Below, in pieces: positions 32,489-41,584 of a stretch of 64,000 bases of DNA (its first letter is position 1; each line of letters begins with the position of its first letter). The stretch covers positions 186,324 to 250,323 of the forward strand of contig BMPS01000001.1 of the NCBI GenBank assembly GCA_014647715.1, given 5' to 3'. A program made the translations under genes and the position numbers. Source of the DNA: Streptomyces cinereus (GTDB lineage: Bacteria; Pseudomonadota; Gammaproteobacteria; Pseudomonadales; Moraxellaceae). The notes beneath the pieces were generated by a model. It did no database searches, was not told where the DNA came from, and worked only from the letters and a program-made list of their open reading frames with translations.

Positions 32489-34079
32489 GGGTGATGTTAT
32501 CGCCTCTTGTCGCATCTTGGCTCATCACATGCTTATCTACCATATAAATCAACAACAGCACAGGAATGCCAATCAGTGCAGTAAAAGTGAAAAAAGCAGG
32601 ATATCCCATAGTTTCTACCATCGCACCTGAGTAGCCTCCTAAAATCTTTGGTGTTAATGTCATCAATGAACTAAGCAGTGCATACTGTACCATGCTAAAG
32701 CGAATATTGGTCAATACCGATAAAAAGGCGACGAAAATGGCACTTGCTAGACCTGATGCGAGATTATCAAACATCACCGCTGAGTACATATAAAAAAAAT
32801 CATGCCCCTTGCCCGCCAAAATCACAAACAATAAATTACTGGCTGACGCTAAAATAGCACCAATCAGCATAGCATTCATGATTTTAAAACGCTCAGCAAG
32901 CAAACCGCCTAGAATACCACCCACAATTGACATCCCCATCCCAAAGGTTTTGACCGCCAAGGCGATATCGGTTTTGCTAAAGCCTAAGTTGACATAAAAC
33001 AAGTTTGACGTCGTACCTGCCACAATATCTGAAATACGATACAAGCCTATCAATAAAATCAGCCATACGGCTTTTTTACCATAACGACTGAAAAAGTCTT
33101 GAATCGGCGCGACCCACATATCAACCGCGACTTGCTTTTTGATGATTCTGGCTTTTAATAACACCAAAGCGGTGCTAATGGCGACAACCACAGCGCCAAT
33201 AAATTTAATACTCTCATAAACAAAGCCCAAAAATTTTGACTCAGTCTCTGGAAGCACGTGACCGATGACAATAAAACTGGCAATCAGCGCAATCACTGAA
33301 ATTAAAAATAGTAAAAACAGTTGAAAATAATCCGACATCGGGCGTTCATGCTGCTCACGGGTGACGGTGGGTTCCTTGATCAAAAGGGTGGTGACAACCC
33401 CTATGAGCATCAAAGATGCCATAATATAATAGGTTTGTTGCCACGCAGCGTAGTTGTAAGTGGCTTTGGTCGAGCCAAAATATTCTGCTAAGAACAGCGC
33501 CCCTGCCCCTGCAACAATCAGACCGATTCGGTAGCCTGCCATAAACATACCAGAGAGTACGGGTTGCATCGATTTTTCAGCAATTTCAATGCGATAGGCA
33601 TCAATCACGATGTCTTGTGTCGCCGCTGAAAAACCTAACAACACGGCAAAAAATGCCATGTAATCAAGTACAACATCACTGGTGGGATTAAAACTACCAA
33701 GCATAAAAATTGCAAAGGCGACCACAATTTGTGCCAAAGCTAGCCAACTACGGCGTTGTCCTAGCATTTTGGTTAACATCGGAATCGGCACGGCATTGAC
33801 GAGGGGCGACCAAACAAACTTAAACGAGTACCCGAGCATCGCCCAACTAAACATGGTGATAATTTTGATATCAAACCCTGCTTCTTTGAGCCAAATTGAT
33901 AAACTAGAAAATATCAATAGATAAGGCAACCCTGAAGAAAAACCCAATAGCAACATCACCCAAGCGCGCTTGTCCATATAGGCTTTGATGGCTTCGCCCC
34001 AAGACTTTTTTGTGCCTGTTGAGCTTTCGCTTGGTAGCGCCACTTGGTCGTTTGACACAGGTTGTTTTGATATTTCCAT
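32481..34079 (-). CDS. ampG: AmpG family muropeptide permease
   Basis: A 532-residue transporter of the major facilitator superfamily that brings anhydro-muropeptides from the periplasm into the cytoplasm for recycling. Family marks: LLGFSSGLPYLLIFSSLSIWLKEAGF in the first span, KFVWSPLVN, RRSWL, QDIVIDAYRIE, and about 14 hydrophobic segments. The loop after the sixth span is long. ATG at 34079 follows GAGAGG; a GTG lies 12 bases upstream. It is the first gene of the ampG-prmC-moeB-like-ABC1 run. In beta-lactamase-inducing species this permease also feeds the inducing signal. Confidence 0.9.
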   Translation of the reverse strand: MEISKQPVSNDQVALPSESSTGTKKSWGEAIKAYMDKRAWVMLLLGFSSGLPYLLIFSSLSIWLKEAGFDIKIITMFSWAMLGYSFKFVWSPLVNAVPIPMLTKMLGQRRSWLALAQIVVAFAIFMLGSFNPTSDVVLDYMAFFAVLLGFSAATQDIVIDAYRIEIAEKSMQPVLSGMFMAGYRIGLIVAGAGALFLAEYFGSTKATYNYAAWQQTYYIMASLMLIGVVTTLLIKEPTVTREQHERPMSDYFQLFLLFLISVIALIASFIVIGHVLPETESKFLGFVYESIKFIGAVVVAISTALVLLKARIIKKQVAVDMWVAPIQDFFSRYGKKAVWLILLIGLYRISDIVAGTTSNLFYVNLGFSKTDIALAVKTFGMGMSIVGGILGGLLAERFKIMNAMLIGAILASASNLLFVILAGKGHDFFYMYSAVMFDNLASGLASAIFVAFLSVLTNIRFSMVQYALLSSLMTLTPKILGGYSGAMVETMGYPAFFTFTALIGIPVLLLIYMVDKHVMSQDATRGDNITHE

Positions 34080-34340
34080 GTTACCTCTCACTCATCACGC
34101 ACGATTTACCACAAAACTTCATTAAAATCTTGCTATTGTAGCGGTTTTCTAGGTCTATACAAACTAAAATTATTATGGCTGTCTGAAACGTCGATATCTG
34201 AAACAAGGCGGCAATACAACTGAATCAATAACTGAGTCAATGTCTACAGACTTGTCATATTTCAATTTCTTAAATTTTAAGCCTATTAAATATGCCTGAC
34301 TTAAGCAGCTAGGTTTTGAACCTGTTATTTTATGGTAATA

Positions 34341-34349
34341 TGCTATAAT
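34341..34349 (+). promoter_or_regulatory. Extended -10 promoter element
   Basis: TGCTATAAT is a perfect extended -10. The TTGAAC at 34316-34321 is 22 bases away, too far for a normal -35. A start near 34356 would give a leader of about 265 bases before the CysB-like gene, covering the HicB remnant. Confidence 0.5.
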
Positions 34350-34415
34350 TGACACCCTGCGGTGACTTTTAACCTTTTTGTCAGTTGTTAGCTGTTGACG
34401 GCTTTGGGGCAAATT

Positions 34416-34565
34416 ATGCAATAGCCGATTGCTATCTATCAGCAAAATAATGCCTATCATGTCACGGTACCTGATATTAAAAGCATATCTGTAGTCGATA
34501 GTAGCATGGCAGGCGCGGTGTCTAACACAGATATGGCGGTAATGCCTAGTTTTGTTAATTTTTAA
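34416..34565 (+). pseudogene. Possible decayed HicB-type antitoxin gene
   Basis: ATG CAA TAG CCG starts a frame that, except for the stop at codon 3, reads MQ-PIAIYQQNNAYHVTVPDI for its first 22 codons. HicB antitoxins begin just like this (MQYPIAI...GVTVPDLPGCFS). TAT to TAG would explain the stop. After about codon 22 the likeness fades and the frame ends at codon 50, far shorter than HicB (about 130), and no HicA is next to it. I read it as a remnant; a chance match cannot be ruled out. Confidence 0.4.
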
Positions 34566-34622
34566 GTTCAACCAAGCTCATATAGCGAGCATTTTATTTC
34601 GTTTTTTTATTAAGGTCATTTT

Positions 34623-35549
34623 ATGGCAATCAATGTTGTCATCAATCAACGTTATTTACAAATCCAACTCAAACAACTTGAAACCGTTTGGCAGACTGTG
34701 ATTAATAATTACAATCTGAGCCAAGCCGCCAAAGTATTACATACCAGTCAATCAAGCCTTAGTAAGCATATTGCCGCGCTCGAAAGTCAGCTTCGGGCAG
34801 AAGTTTTTGTGCGTCAGGGTAAACGATTGGTGGGTCTATCCCCTATCGGTGAGCTGCTACTACCGCATATTGAAAAAATCTTTGTGGAAGTAAGGTCGAT
34901 TGAAAATTTAACCTTAGATTTTCAAAATCCCCATCAGGGTGAGTTATCAATTGCCACGACGCATACCCAAGCACGTTATGTGTTGCCTTGGGTGGTACAG
35001 CGCTTTAAACAACAATTTCCCAATGTCCATCTAATTTTACATCAAGCTGACCCCGAGTCGATTGCCAATATGGTAGCACAAGGTCAAGCCGACATTGGCA
35101 TCGCAACTGAATCGCTACTTGCGCACGATAATCTACACTGTATTCGCTATTATGATTGGTATCATCATGTGATTGTGCCAGTGGGACATGAGCTTGAGAG
35201 TCGCACTGAGATTGATATCCAAACTTTAGCGAAATATCCGATTATCACTTATCACGGCGGTTTTACGGGTCGTGGTGCGATTGATAGAGCCTTTAGCGCG
35301 GCAGAACTGACGCCTAATATTGTACTTACTGCTTTGGATGCCGATGTGATTAGTACCTATGTCGGTATTGGTATGGGCGTGGGCACAATTGCTGAAATGG
35401 CATTTGAAGGTCAGCATTATCGCAATCTTGTCAAAATTCCAACGAAAATTTTTGGAAAACATGTGACGTGGATAGCTACCCGTGTCGATGGCGATATCCG
35501 TAATTTTGGCAAAGCTTTCATTGATATTTGTCAGCAACAATTTGGGTGA
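34623..35549 (+). CDS. CysB-like LysR family transcriptional regulator
   Basis: A 308-residue LysR regulator. The winged helix-turn-helix (NNYNLSQAAKVLHTSQSSLSKHIAALE, residues about 28-54) is followed by a sensor domain that matches CysB/Cbl closely: LSIATTHTQARYVLPWVVQRF, GQADIGIATE, PIITYHGGFTGRGAIDRAF and ALDADVISTYVGIGMGVG. CysB controls sulfate assimilation with O-acetylserine or N-acetylserine as inducer. The N terminus is about 15 residues longer than in CysB. No sulfur gene is next to it except perhaps the downstream luciferase-like oxidoreductase. CysB or the paralogue Cbl cannot be decided. Confidence 0.87.
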   Translation: MAINVVINQRYLQIQLKQLETVWQTVINNYNLSQAAKVLHTSQSSLSKHIAALESQLRAEVFVRQGKRLVGLSPIGELLLPHIEKIFVEVRSIENLTLDFQNPHQGELSIATTHTQARYVLPWVVQRFKQQFPNVHLILHQADPESIANMVAQGQADIGIATESLLAHDNLHCIRYYDWYHHVIVPVGHELESRTEIDIQTLAKYPIITYHGGFTGRGAIDRAFSAAELTPNIVLTALDADVISTYVGIGMGVGTIAEMAFEGQHYRNLVKIPTKIFGKHVTWIATRVDGDIRNFGKAFIDICQQQFG

Positions 35550-35595
35550 TTGATTTTTTTGGATTCGCCATTATAAAGGGACTACTATTCTTTTT

Positions 35596-36621
35596 ATGAT
35601 GACTACAATGATGACAAAGATGACCAAACAAATCCCTATTTCATTTTTAGACCTTGTTCCTGTACCTGAAGGCAGTGACGCCAAAAACGCGCTGAAGCAA
35701 GCAGTGACTGTTGCCCAAACTGCCGAACAAGTAGGTTTTAACCGCTATTGGCTGGCTGAGCACCACAACATGCGCGGCATTGCCAGTACTGCAACCAGTG
35801 TGTTGCTAGCTCACATTGGCGCTCACACCTCAACGATACGAATTGGCTCAGGTGGTATCATGTTGCCTAACCATGCGCCCTTAGTGGTCGCAGAACAGTT
35901 TGGTACGTTAGCCACTTTGTATGGCGAACGTATCGATCTTGGCGTCGGCCGTGCCCCTGGTACCGATGGGGCAACCTTCCTTGCCTTGCGCCGCACCATG
36001 AATGATGCCGAAAACTTCCCGCAAGATGTGCAAGAGCTAATGCATTATTTTGACCCGCTCGATGGTCAGACAGTGACTGCCATGCCTGCTAATGGCTTAA
36101 ATGTCCCTGTTTGGATTTTAGGGTCGTCTTTATTTGGTGCCAGTCTTGCTGCTGCATTAGGCTTGCCTTATGTATTTGCGTCGCATTTTGCGCCGCAGAT
36201 GTTATCGCAAGCGGTAACATTGTACCGTGAGAATTTCAAGCCGTCTCGCTACTTGCAACAACCTTATGTAATGGTAGCAAGTAACTTGCTATTGGCCGAC
36301 ACCGACGAGGAAGCCGCTTACCAATTCACCTCAGCGCAGCAAAGTTTTGTCCATTTGCGCCGTGGTAAACCCTCACAAATGCCAAAACCGATTGAGAATA
36401 TTGAGGCTTTTTGGACATCTGCAGAGAAATACATGGTTGAATCGTCGTTGGCAATTTCGTTTGTCGGTACACCTGATAGTGTCAAACCAAAACTTGACCA
36501 TTTTCTTGAGACTATCCGCCCTGATGAATTGATTGTCACTTGTAATATTTATGACCAACAAGCCCGCCTTAACTCATTATCTTTGGTGAAAGCGCTTGAT
36601 TTATTTAGCTTAAACAGCTAA
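35596..36621 (+). CDS. Luciferase-like (LLM class) flavin-dependent oxidoreductase
   Basis: A 341-residue FMN-dependent monooxygenase of the bacterial luciferase fold. Typical of the MsnO8/LLM subgroup: [97 protein letters not shown] (these stretches are spread over residues 14-120) and [27 protein letters not shown]. The substrate is unknown. It lies 46 bases after the CysB-like gene, so a role in using organic sulfur is a reasonable guess only. Several in-frame Met near the start leave the exact start open by up to 10 codons. Confidence 0.88.
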   Translation: MMTTMMTKMTKQIPISFLDLVPVPEGSDAKNALKQAVTVAQTAEQVGFNRYWLAEHHNMRGIASTATSVLLAHIGAHTSTIRIGSGGIMLPNHAPLVVAEQFGTLATLYGERIDLGVGRAPGTDGATFLALRRTMNDAENFPQDVQELMHYFDPLDGQTVTAMPANGLNVPVWILGSSLFGASLAAALGLPYVFASHFAPQMLSQAVTLYRENFKPSRYLQQPYVMVASNLLLADTDEEAAYQFTSAQQSFVHLRRGKPSQMPKPIENIEAFWTSAEKYMVESSLAISFVGTPDSVKPKLDHFLETIRPDELIVTCNIYDQQARLNSLSLVKALDLFSLNS

Positions 36622-36646
36622 TCATAACCATAAAAACGCAAACCAC

Positions 36647-36677
36647 AAAAAAGCCCAAGATTAACTTGGGCTTTTTT
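36647..36677. terminator. Bidirectional terminator between the luciferase-like gene and kdsB
   Basis: A 13-pair stem (aaaaaagcccaag with its complement, 36647-36659 and 36665-36677) and a 5-base loop. A and T runs on both sides let it serve both convergent genes. It ends just before the kdsB stop. Confidence 0.9.
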
Positions 36678-36678
36678 A

Positions 36679-37473
36679 TTATTTCAATAATTCTGATAAC
36701 GCCAACTCATTGAGCCGATCCAAATCCTCTTGCGTGTCTACACCGGGCGGCAACAATTCTGAAGCGATATCAATGGCTATACGCATGCCTTGCTCCAAAA
36801 TACGCAATTGTTCCAATGATTCAAGCTGCTCTAGCTCGCCTTGCTGCCAAACACTAAATTGTTGTAACAAACTGACCCGATAAGCATAAATGCCTAGGTG
36901 TCGGTAAGCGTTTTTTGGCGCGCTATTTTTATCACTGGCTGGCTGGTCGGTCAACAATGCTGTATGGCGATCGCAAGGAATGGGCGCTCGGCTAAAATAC
37001 AAGGCTTCCTTGTGGGCATTTTTGACGACTTTGACCACCGATGGTCGTAAAAACTCTTCAACGCTTTGGATGGGTTCAGCCAAAGTCGCCATCACGCAAT
37101 CTTTTTTTTGTAGCAGAAGCTCAGTCACTTGTTTGATAAGTCCTGCAGGCACGAGTGGTTCATCGCCTTGCATATTAATCACGATATCTTCAGTTGACCA
37201 CTGCTGAAGTCTGGCTACTTCAGCAAGCCTATCAGTGCCAGACGCATGATTGGGGTCAGTCATGATGACATTTGCCCCATAGTCTTGACACAGTTTAGCG
37301 ATGCTATCATCATCTGTTGCCACAAAAATATCATCGGCAATTCCCGCCGATTTCACCGCATTGGCACGATCAATCACCCATAGAATCATCGGCTTGCCAT
37401 GAATTTCTAATAGTGGTTTGTTGGGTAGTCGGGTACTTTTTAGACGGGCTGGTATAACCAAATGTTTTAACAT
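36679..37473 (-). CDS. kdsB: 3-deoxy-manno-octulosonate cytidylyltransferase
   Basis: A 264-residue CMP-Kdo synthase, which activates Kdo for addition to lipid A. Motifs: [16 protein letters not shown] (CTP-binding), [30 protein letters not shown] and [10 protein letters not shown]. Cytoplasmic and of normal length. Last gene of the exbB-exbD-msbA-lpxK-kdsB run; 21 bases after lpxK. It is followed by the bidirectional terminator. Confidence 0.95.
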   Translation of the reverse strand: MLKHLVIPARLKSTRLPNKPLLEIHGKPMILWVIDRANAVKSAGIADDIFVATDDDSIAKLCQDYGANVIMTDPNHASGTDRLAEVARLQQWSTEDIVINMQGDEPLVPAGLIKQVTELLLQKKDCVMATLAEPIQSVEEFLRPSVVKVVKNAHKEALYFSRAPIPCDRHTALLTDQPASDKNSAPKNAYRHLGIYAYRVSLLQQFSVWQQGELEQLESLEQLRILEQGMRIAIDIASELLPPGVDTQEDLDRLNELALSELLK

Positions 37474-37494
37474 ATTGTATTTCCTACAAGTTTT

Positions 37495-38598
37495 TTAATT
37501 GTCAGCATTGTCAGCAAGGGTAACCAATTCACCGATTTGTCGGTCGATTAACGCATAAAAGGCGGCTGATAATTCAGCTTCTACCGGTAACACCCATATG
37601 GTTGTTGCAATGTCATTTTTCTCATGACCTTGGGCGAACATGACACGCAATTTGACTGCATCCTTATCGGTGACGATAATCGGTAACTTTGGCAAGTTGG
37701 CAAAATCTTGCAAACTATAACTGTGATGGTCATTTAGTGGCATCGGTATGATGTCAAACCCTAATTGGCTTAGGCTATTAAAAAAACGCTGCGGCAATCC
37801 AATCCCCGTCATGGCAATCACTTGTTGGGCAGGTAAGCTATTTTGCGAAGGCGTTTTAAAAAAAGGTGTTTTAAATAAAGGCTCTAATGGTTTTTGTAGC
37901 AAACGCATACGAACATCGGGTGATATGCTATGGCAATTATTGCTTAGGCTATTTGAAAAATGGGTTAAAGCCTGAGTATCCTGCCAATCACTTTGGTGAA
38001 ATATGACGGTGGTATTGGGCTGATACAGGCGCTTAATCGGTTCGCGCAGAAAGCCTGTGGGCAATAGCTGGCGGTTACCAAAGCCGCGATCGGCATCGAC
38101 GACAATCCAGTTTTCATCCCTATCCAAGGCAAAATGTTGCAGTCCATCATCCGCCAAAATAAGTTGAATGCTTGGGAACTGCTTAAGCAATAACTCAATT
38201 GCCTGCCCGCGGTTTGGACAGACTGCCATTGGCACGCCTGTACGCTGCACAATCAGACACGGCTCATCACCAACGTCACTGGGCTTTGAATTCGCTGTCA
38301 CCATACAAGGCATCAGCTTGGGTTGTCCGCCGTAGCCACGACTGATGACGCCGACCGTCAGCCCTTTTTGCTGCAGGTAGGTTACCACTTCAATGATTAG
38401 CGGCGTCTTGCCGCTACCGCCAACCGTGATATTGCCCACTACAATGACGGGCACGTTGGGATAATAAACGGGTTTTAGCCCTAACCGATAAATAGTTTTA
38501 TTGAGCCAAAAAACCAATCCATACAACCAAGACACGGGCAATAACAACCATAGCCAGAGAGATTTTTTGCGCCATGCCTGTAGTAGTGTCTGTTGCAT
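37495..38598 (-). CDS. lpxK: Tetraacyldisaccharide 4'-kinase
   Basis: A 367-residue inner-membrane-bound kinase that phosphorylates the 4' position of the lipid A precursor. Marks: an N-terminal membrane helix (LWLWLLLPVSWLYGLVFW), the P-loop GNITVGGSGKTPLI, VISRGYGG, VGDEPCLI, LADDGLQH and VTDKDAVKL near the end. The ATG overlaps the stop of msbA by one base (TAATG), so translation is coupled. Two copies of the 12-base word GCTTAGGCTATT lie within it. Confidence 0.95.
   Translation of the reverse strand: MQQTLLQAWRKKSLWLWLLLPVSWLYGLVFWLNKTIYRLGLKPVYYPNVPVIVVGNITVGGSGKTPLIIEVVTYLQQKGLTVGVISRGYGGQPKLMPCMVTANSKPSDVGDEPCLIVQRTGVPMAVCPNRGQAIELLLKQFPSIQLILADDGLQHFALDRDENWIVVDADRGFGNRQLLPTGFLREPIKRLYQPNTTVIFHQSDWQDTQALTHFSNSLSNNCHSISPDVRMRLLQKPLEPLFKTPFFKTPSQNSLPAQQVIAMTGIGLPQRFFNSLSQLGFDIIPMPLNDHHSYSLQDFANLPKLPIIVTDKDAVKLRVMFAQGHEKNDIATTIWVLPVEAELSAAFYALIDRQIGELVTLADNADN
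37768..37779 (+). repeat. Copy 4 of 12-base word GCTTAGGCTATT
   Basis: Inside lpxK; complement read in frame as Asn-Ser-Leu-Ser (FFNSLSQL). Confidence 0.85.
37942..37953 (+). repeat. Copy 5 of 12-base word GCTTAGGCTATT
   Basis: Inside lpxK, 174 bases from copy 4; complement read in frame as Asn-Ser-Leu-Ser (FSNSLSNN). Confidence 0.85.
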
Positions 38599-40361
38599 TA
38601 GCTTGACAATATATCCTCTTCAAAATGACGCTCATACAACTTGGCATACGTACCTTGCGCGGCTAGCAAACTGTCGTGGGTACCGACTTCAATAATTTCA
38701 CCGTTATCCATGACCACGATTTTATCGGCATTCTGGATGGTCGTTAATCGGTGCGCGATAACGATGGTGGTTCTGCCATGCATGACGCGCTCCAGCGCTT
38801 TTTGGATATAAAATTCTGATTCGTTATCTAACGCGCTCGTGGCTTCATCCAAAATCAAGATAGGCGCATCCTTTAGCAGGGCACGTGCAATAGATAAGCG
38901 TTGGCGTTGTCCGCCAGATAACTGCAGACCCTGTGAGCCAATCTTTGATTGGTAACCCTGCGGCAACTGCATGATAAAATCGTGCGCAAAGGCTGATTTT
39001 GCGGCATCAATCACTTGCTCCGACGTTCGGTTAGATAATTCGCCATAGGCGATATTGTTGTGGATAGAGGTATCAAACAGTACCACTTGTTGGTTGACGC
39101 TGGCAATCTGACTACGCAGTGAATGTAATGTCAAATCTTCGATAGCGACATCGTCAAGATAAATATTGCCCTTTGTGGGCTCTAGCGCACGCATCAGACA
39201 GTTGACTAGGGTAGTTTTACCTGCGCCACTTCGACCGATTAACGCCACGGTTTCACCGGGATTGACCACCAAATTCACGTTATTGAGCGCTTGTTTGCCA
39301 TCTTCAAAAGTGACGCTTAGGTTGTTAAGTACTATTTTACCGCTCAGGGTTTTTTCAACCTTGCCAGTGTCTTTTTCTTCGGCTTCATCGAGCATCTCAA
39401 ATATAGAATCCGCCGCCGCCAAACCTTTTTGCAAGCCTTGATTGATATCGGTCAACGAGCGCACGGGTTTGCTCAGTAGCCCTGCCGCGCTGATATAGGC
39501 GATAAACTCGCCTGCGGTGGTATCGCCTAATACATTGGGTCTTAATGCAATCCATACCACCACCGCCATGGCGCACGCCATCAATAATTGAATTAATGGG
39601 GTATTGATGCTATTGGTCACCACCACCTTTAGACCTTGTTTCAGATTGGTTAAAGAGGCGTTATTAAACCGCGTCAGCTCATTTTGCTGACCGCCATAAT
39701 TTTTGACCACTTGGTAGCCTGTGATGACTTCATTGGTAATATGACTGACTTCACCCATGGATTTTTGAATACCGCGCGACAGCTTGCGAAAGCGTTTACT
39801 GGCTTTACCGACTAACAATAAAATCGGCGGCAATACCACAAACAACGACAGGCTTAATTTCCAATTACTGTAAAGCAAAAACGCCAACAACCCAATCACG
39901 GTCAAACCATCGCGTAACAAGGTTTTGAGCGTATCTGTACCCGCCGCAGTGACTTGCTCGACATCAAAGATTAATTTTGCAGAAATCTGACCGGCATTGT
40001 GGTTGAGATAAAATTGGCTGGGTAATCTGAGCAATTTTGAAAACACTTGCATACGCAGCTGATAGACGACATTGCGTGAAATCACTGCGCTAAAGTAATT
40101 ACCTAAAAATGAGCTAAGTCCGCGCAGTACAAACAACAATACGATTAAAGCTGGAAAAAGATTGATATGCGCTTGATCATGTTCATTAATTGCATCAATA
40201 ATGAATTTGACCAGCTTGGCAATACCCACTTCGGTGCCTGCATTTAAGGTAAAGCCAATGACGACTAGCGTCATCGCCCACCAATACGGCTTGAGATAAC
40301 CTAGCAATCTTCGATAGGTCTGCCAACGTGGGTGAGCATTGGAAGGTTTTGAAACGGTCAT
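38598..40361 (-). CDS. msbA: Lipid A export ABC transporter MsbA
   Basis: A 587-residue half-transporter: six membrane spans (residues about 25-320) and one ATPase domain. It flips core-lipid A across the inner membrane. ATPase motifs: Walker A GRSGAGKTT, signature LSGGQRQRLSIARALL, Walker B ILILDEATSALD, switch AHRLTT. Position just before lpxK is that of MsbA in many gammaproteobacteria. It lies 63 bases after the ExbD gene. Confidence 0.95.
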   Translation of the reverse strand: MTVSKPSNAHPRWQTYRRLLGYLKPYWWAMTLVVIGFTLNAGTEVGIAKLVKFIIDAINEHDQAHINLFPALIVLLFVLRGLSSFLGNYFSAVISRNVVYQLRMQVFSKLLRLPSQFYLNHNAGQISAKLIFDVEQVTAAGTDTLKTLLRDGLTVIGLLAFLLYSNWKLSLSLFVVLPPILLLVGKASKRFRKLSRGIQKSMGEVSHITNEVITGYQVVKNYGGQQNELTRFNNASLTNLKQGLKVVVTNSINTPLIQLLMACAMAVVVWIALRPNVLGDTTAGEFIAYISAAGLLSKPVRSLTDINQGLQKGLAAADSIFEMLDEAEEKDTGKVEKTLSGKIVLNNLSVTFEDGKQALNNVNLVVNPGETVALIGRSGAGKTTLVNCLMRALEPTKGNIYLDDVAIEDLTLHSLRSQIASVNQQVVLFDTSIHNNIAYGELSNRTSEQVIDAAKSAFAHDFIMQLPQGYQSKIGSQGLQLSGGQRQRLSIARALLKDAPILILDEATSALDNESEFYIQKALERVMHGRTTIVIAHRLTTIQNADKIVVMDNGEIIEVGTHDSLLAAQGTYAKLYERHFEEDILSS

Positions 40362-40424
40362 AGCATCTCAATATATAAAAGAACGACTTAACAGCTATTG
40401 TATCAGCAAATTGAACAATAAAAA

Positions 40425-40880
40425 TTATTTGGCATCTGGCGCTGGGGCAATATTACTATCGAGCGAAGTAGCGGGTATCACGGTACTGATATTTAAATTC
40501 ATAAAGCCCATTTTACCCGCTATATCCATCACCTTAACCACCGACTGGTGACTGGTCTCGGCATCCGCAGAGATAACAAATAGCTGCTTTCGGTCTTCAC
40601 CTGCTTCTTGGCGGATCATCGCTGTCAATTCAGCTTCGCCATTGCCAGATAAAGCAATGCCATTGACCAAATAGCTACCATCTTTTTGCACCGCGATTTC
40701 AATGCGTTTGCTTTTCTCAGTAATCGGTACGCCTTCTGCTTGCGGCAAAATGATATTGAGTTTACTAAAATGGTTAAAGGTGGTCGACAGCAGTAGAAAA
40801 ACAATCAAAAACAGTAAGCAATCAATCATCGGGGTAAGATTGATTTCTAAAGGTTCGACCGTGGGTTTACGAAATCGCAT
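40425..40880 (-). CDS. ExbD/TolR family energy-transducing protein
   Basis: A 151-residue protein with a short cytoplasmic start (RKPTVEPLEINLTPMIDCLLFLIVFLLL), one membrane span with the conserved Asp of this family, and a periplasmic domain. With the ExbB-like protein encoded just upstream it would form a proton channel. The pair just before msbA is a conserved context in Acinetobacter and Pseudomonas relatives. Its partner is not a TonB or TolA here, so which outer-membrane process it powers is not known. Confidence 0.9.
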   Translation of the reverse strand: MRFRKPTVEPLEINLTPMIDCLLFLIVFLLLSTTFNHFSKLNIILPQAEGVPITEKSKRIEIAVQKDGSYLVNGIALSGNGEAELTAMIRQEAGEDRKQLFVISADAETSHQSVVKVMDIAGKMGFMNLNISTVIPATSLDSNIAPAPDAK

Positions 40881-40910
40881 GGGTTGACTCTTTTACGCAG
40901 CTATACGCAA

Positions 40911-41534
40911 CTAACGAGGCGTGATTAGACCATTGTCCAGTAATTCTTGCATCATCAAACCCGCTTCTTGTTCAAACGCCGCATTAATATCAATGATACG
41001 GCGATGAAAAATACGGTACGCCATCACCGCAGGTATGGCAACGAGCATACCCCCTGCTGTGGTAATCAGCGCTTGCGATACGCCAGCTGCCAGCATGGTC
41101 GGATCTTGCATTGCGCCTTCAGTAATCGCTAAGAATGATGAAATAATCCCCAGTACGGTACCTAAAAGACCCAACAATGGCGCGATAGCACCGATGGTAC
41201 CCAGCATATTGATATGTTTTTCTAATTGGTGGATGGTGATACTGGCGCGGTTTTCCATATGCATGGTCATTGAATCAATCCCATGCTGGCGATTCATGAG
41301 TCCTGCAGCGAGGATATCACCCAAAGGCGAATTGAGTTTGACATTCTCAAGCGATTCACGATCAATATCGCCCTGCTCAATCAGCCGCTGCATCAATTGT
41401 TCACGCAGATGGGCGGGTGTCACTGTACTGACTTTAAGTTTTATCGCGCGCTCAATGATGATAATCAACATCAAAATCGAACTCAGGACAATGGGCCACA
41501 TCAACCAACCGCCTGCTTTAACTAATTCCCACAT
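40911..41534 (-). CDS. MotA/TolQ/ExbB proton channel family protein
   Basis: A 207-residue membrane protein with three spans: near residues 12-30, 105-130 (IGAIAPLLGLLGTVLGIISSF) and 150-175 (ALITTAGGMLVAIPAVMAYRIF). These pieces are the family signature. It pairs with the ExbD-like protein 30 bases downstream to couple proton flow to an envelope process. It follows parB by 50 bases on the same strand. Confidence 0.92.
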   Translation of the reverse strand: MWELVKAGGWLMWPIVLSSILMLIIIIERAIKLKVSTVTPAHLREQLMQRLIEQGDIDRESLENVKLNSPLGDILAAGLMNRQHGIDSMTMHMENRASITIHQLEKHINMLGTIGAIAPLLGLLGTVLGIISSFLAITEGAMQDPTMLAAGVSQALITTAGGMLVAIPAVMAYRIFHRRIIDINAAFEQEAGLMMQELLDNGLITPR

Positions 41535-41584
41535 CGGTTATACTGCCTTTGCATGTCAATGATTAATAAATTGAGAAAACTAAT

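Larger units (their letters stand above)
34080..34622. other. Intergenic region between divergent ampG and the CysB-like gene
   Basis: About 540 bases without an intact gene. It contains an extended -10 promoter (34341-34349) and a likely decayed HicB antitoxin gene (34416-34565), both facing the CysB-like gene. A 132-codon frame on the minus strand lies across the HicB remnant and looks random. Confidence 0.65.

Noticed and set aside
34174-34187. GGCTGTCTGAA resembling a Neisseria-type DNA uptake sequence dialect
   Set aside because: It is a single copy in 64 kb, with mismatches to the named dialects, and the family is different.
34173-34571. A 132-codon frame on the minus strand in the ampG-cysB intergenic region
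   Set aside because: Composition is rich in Arg, His, Tyr and Ile, without any family likeness or ribosome site; it runs antisense to the HicB-like remnant.
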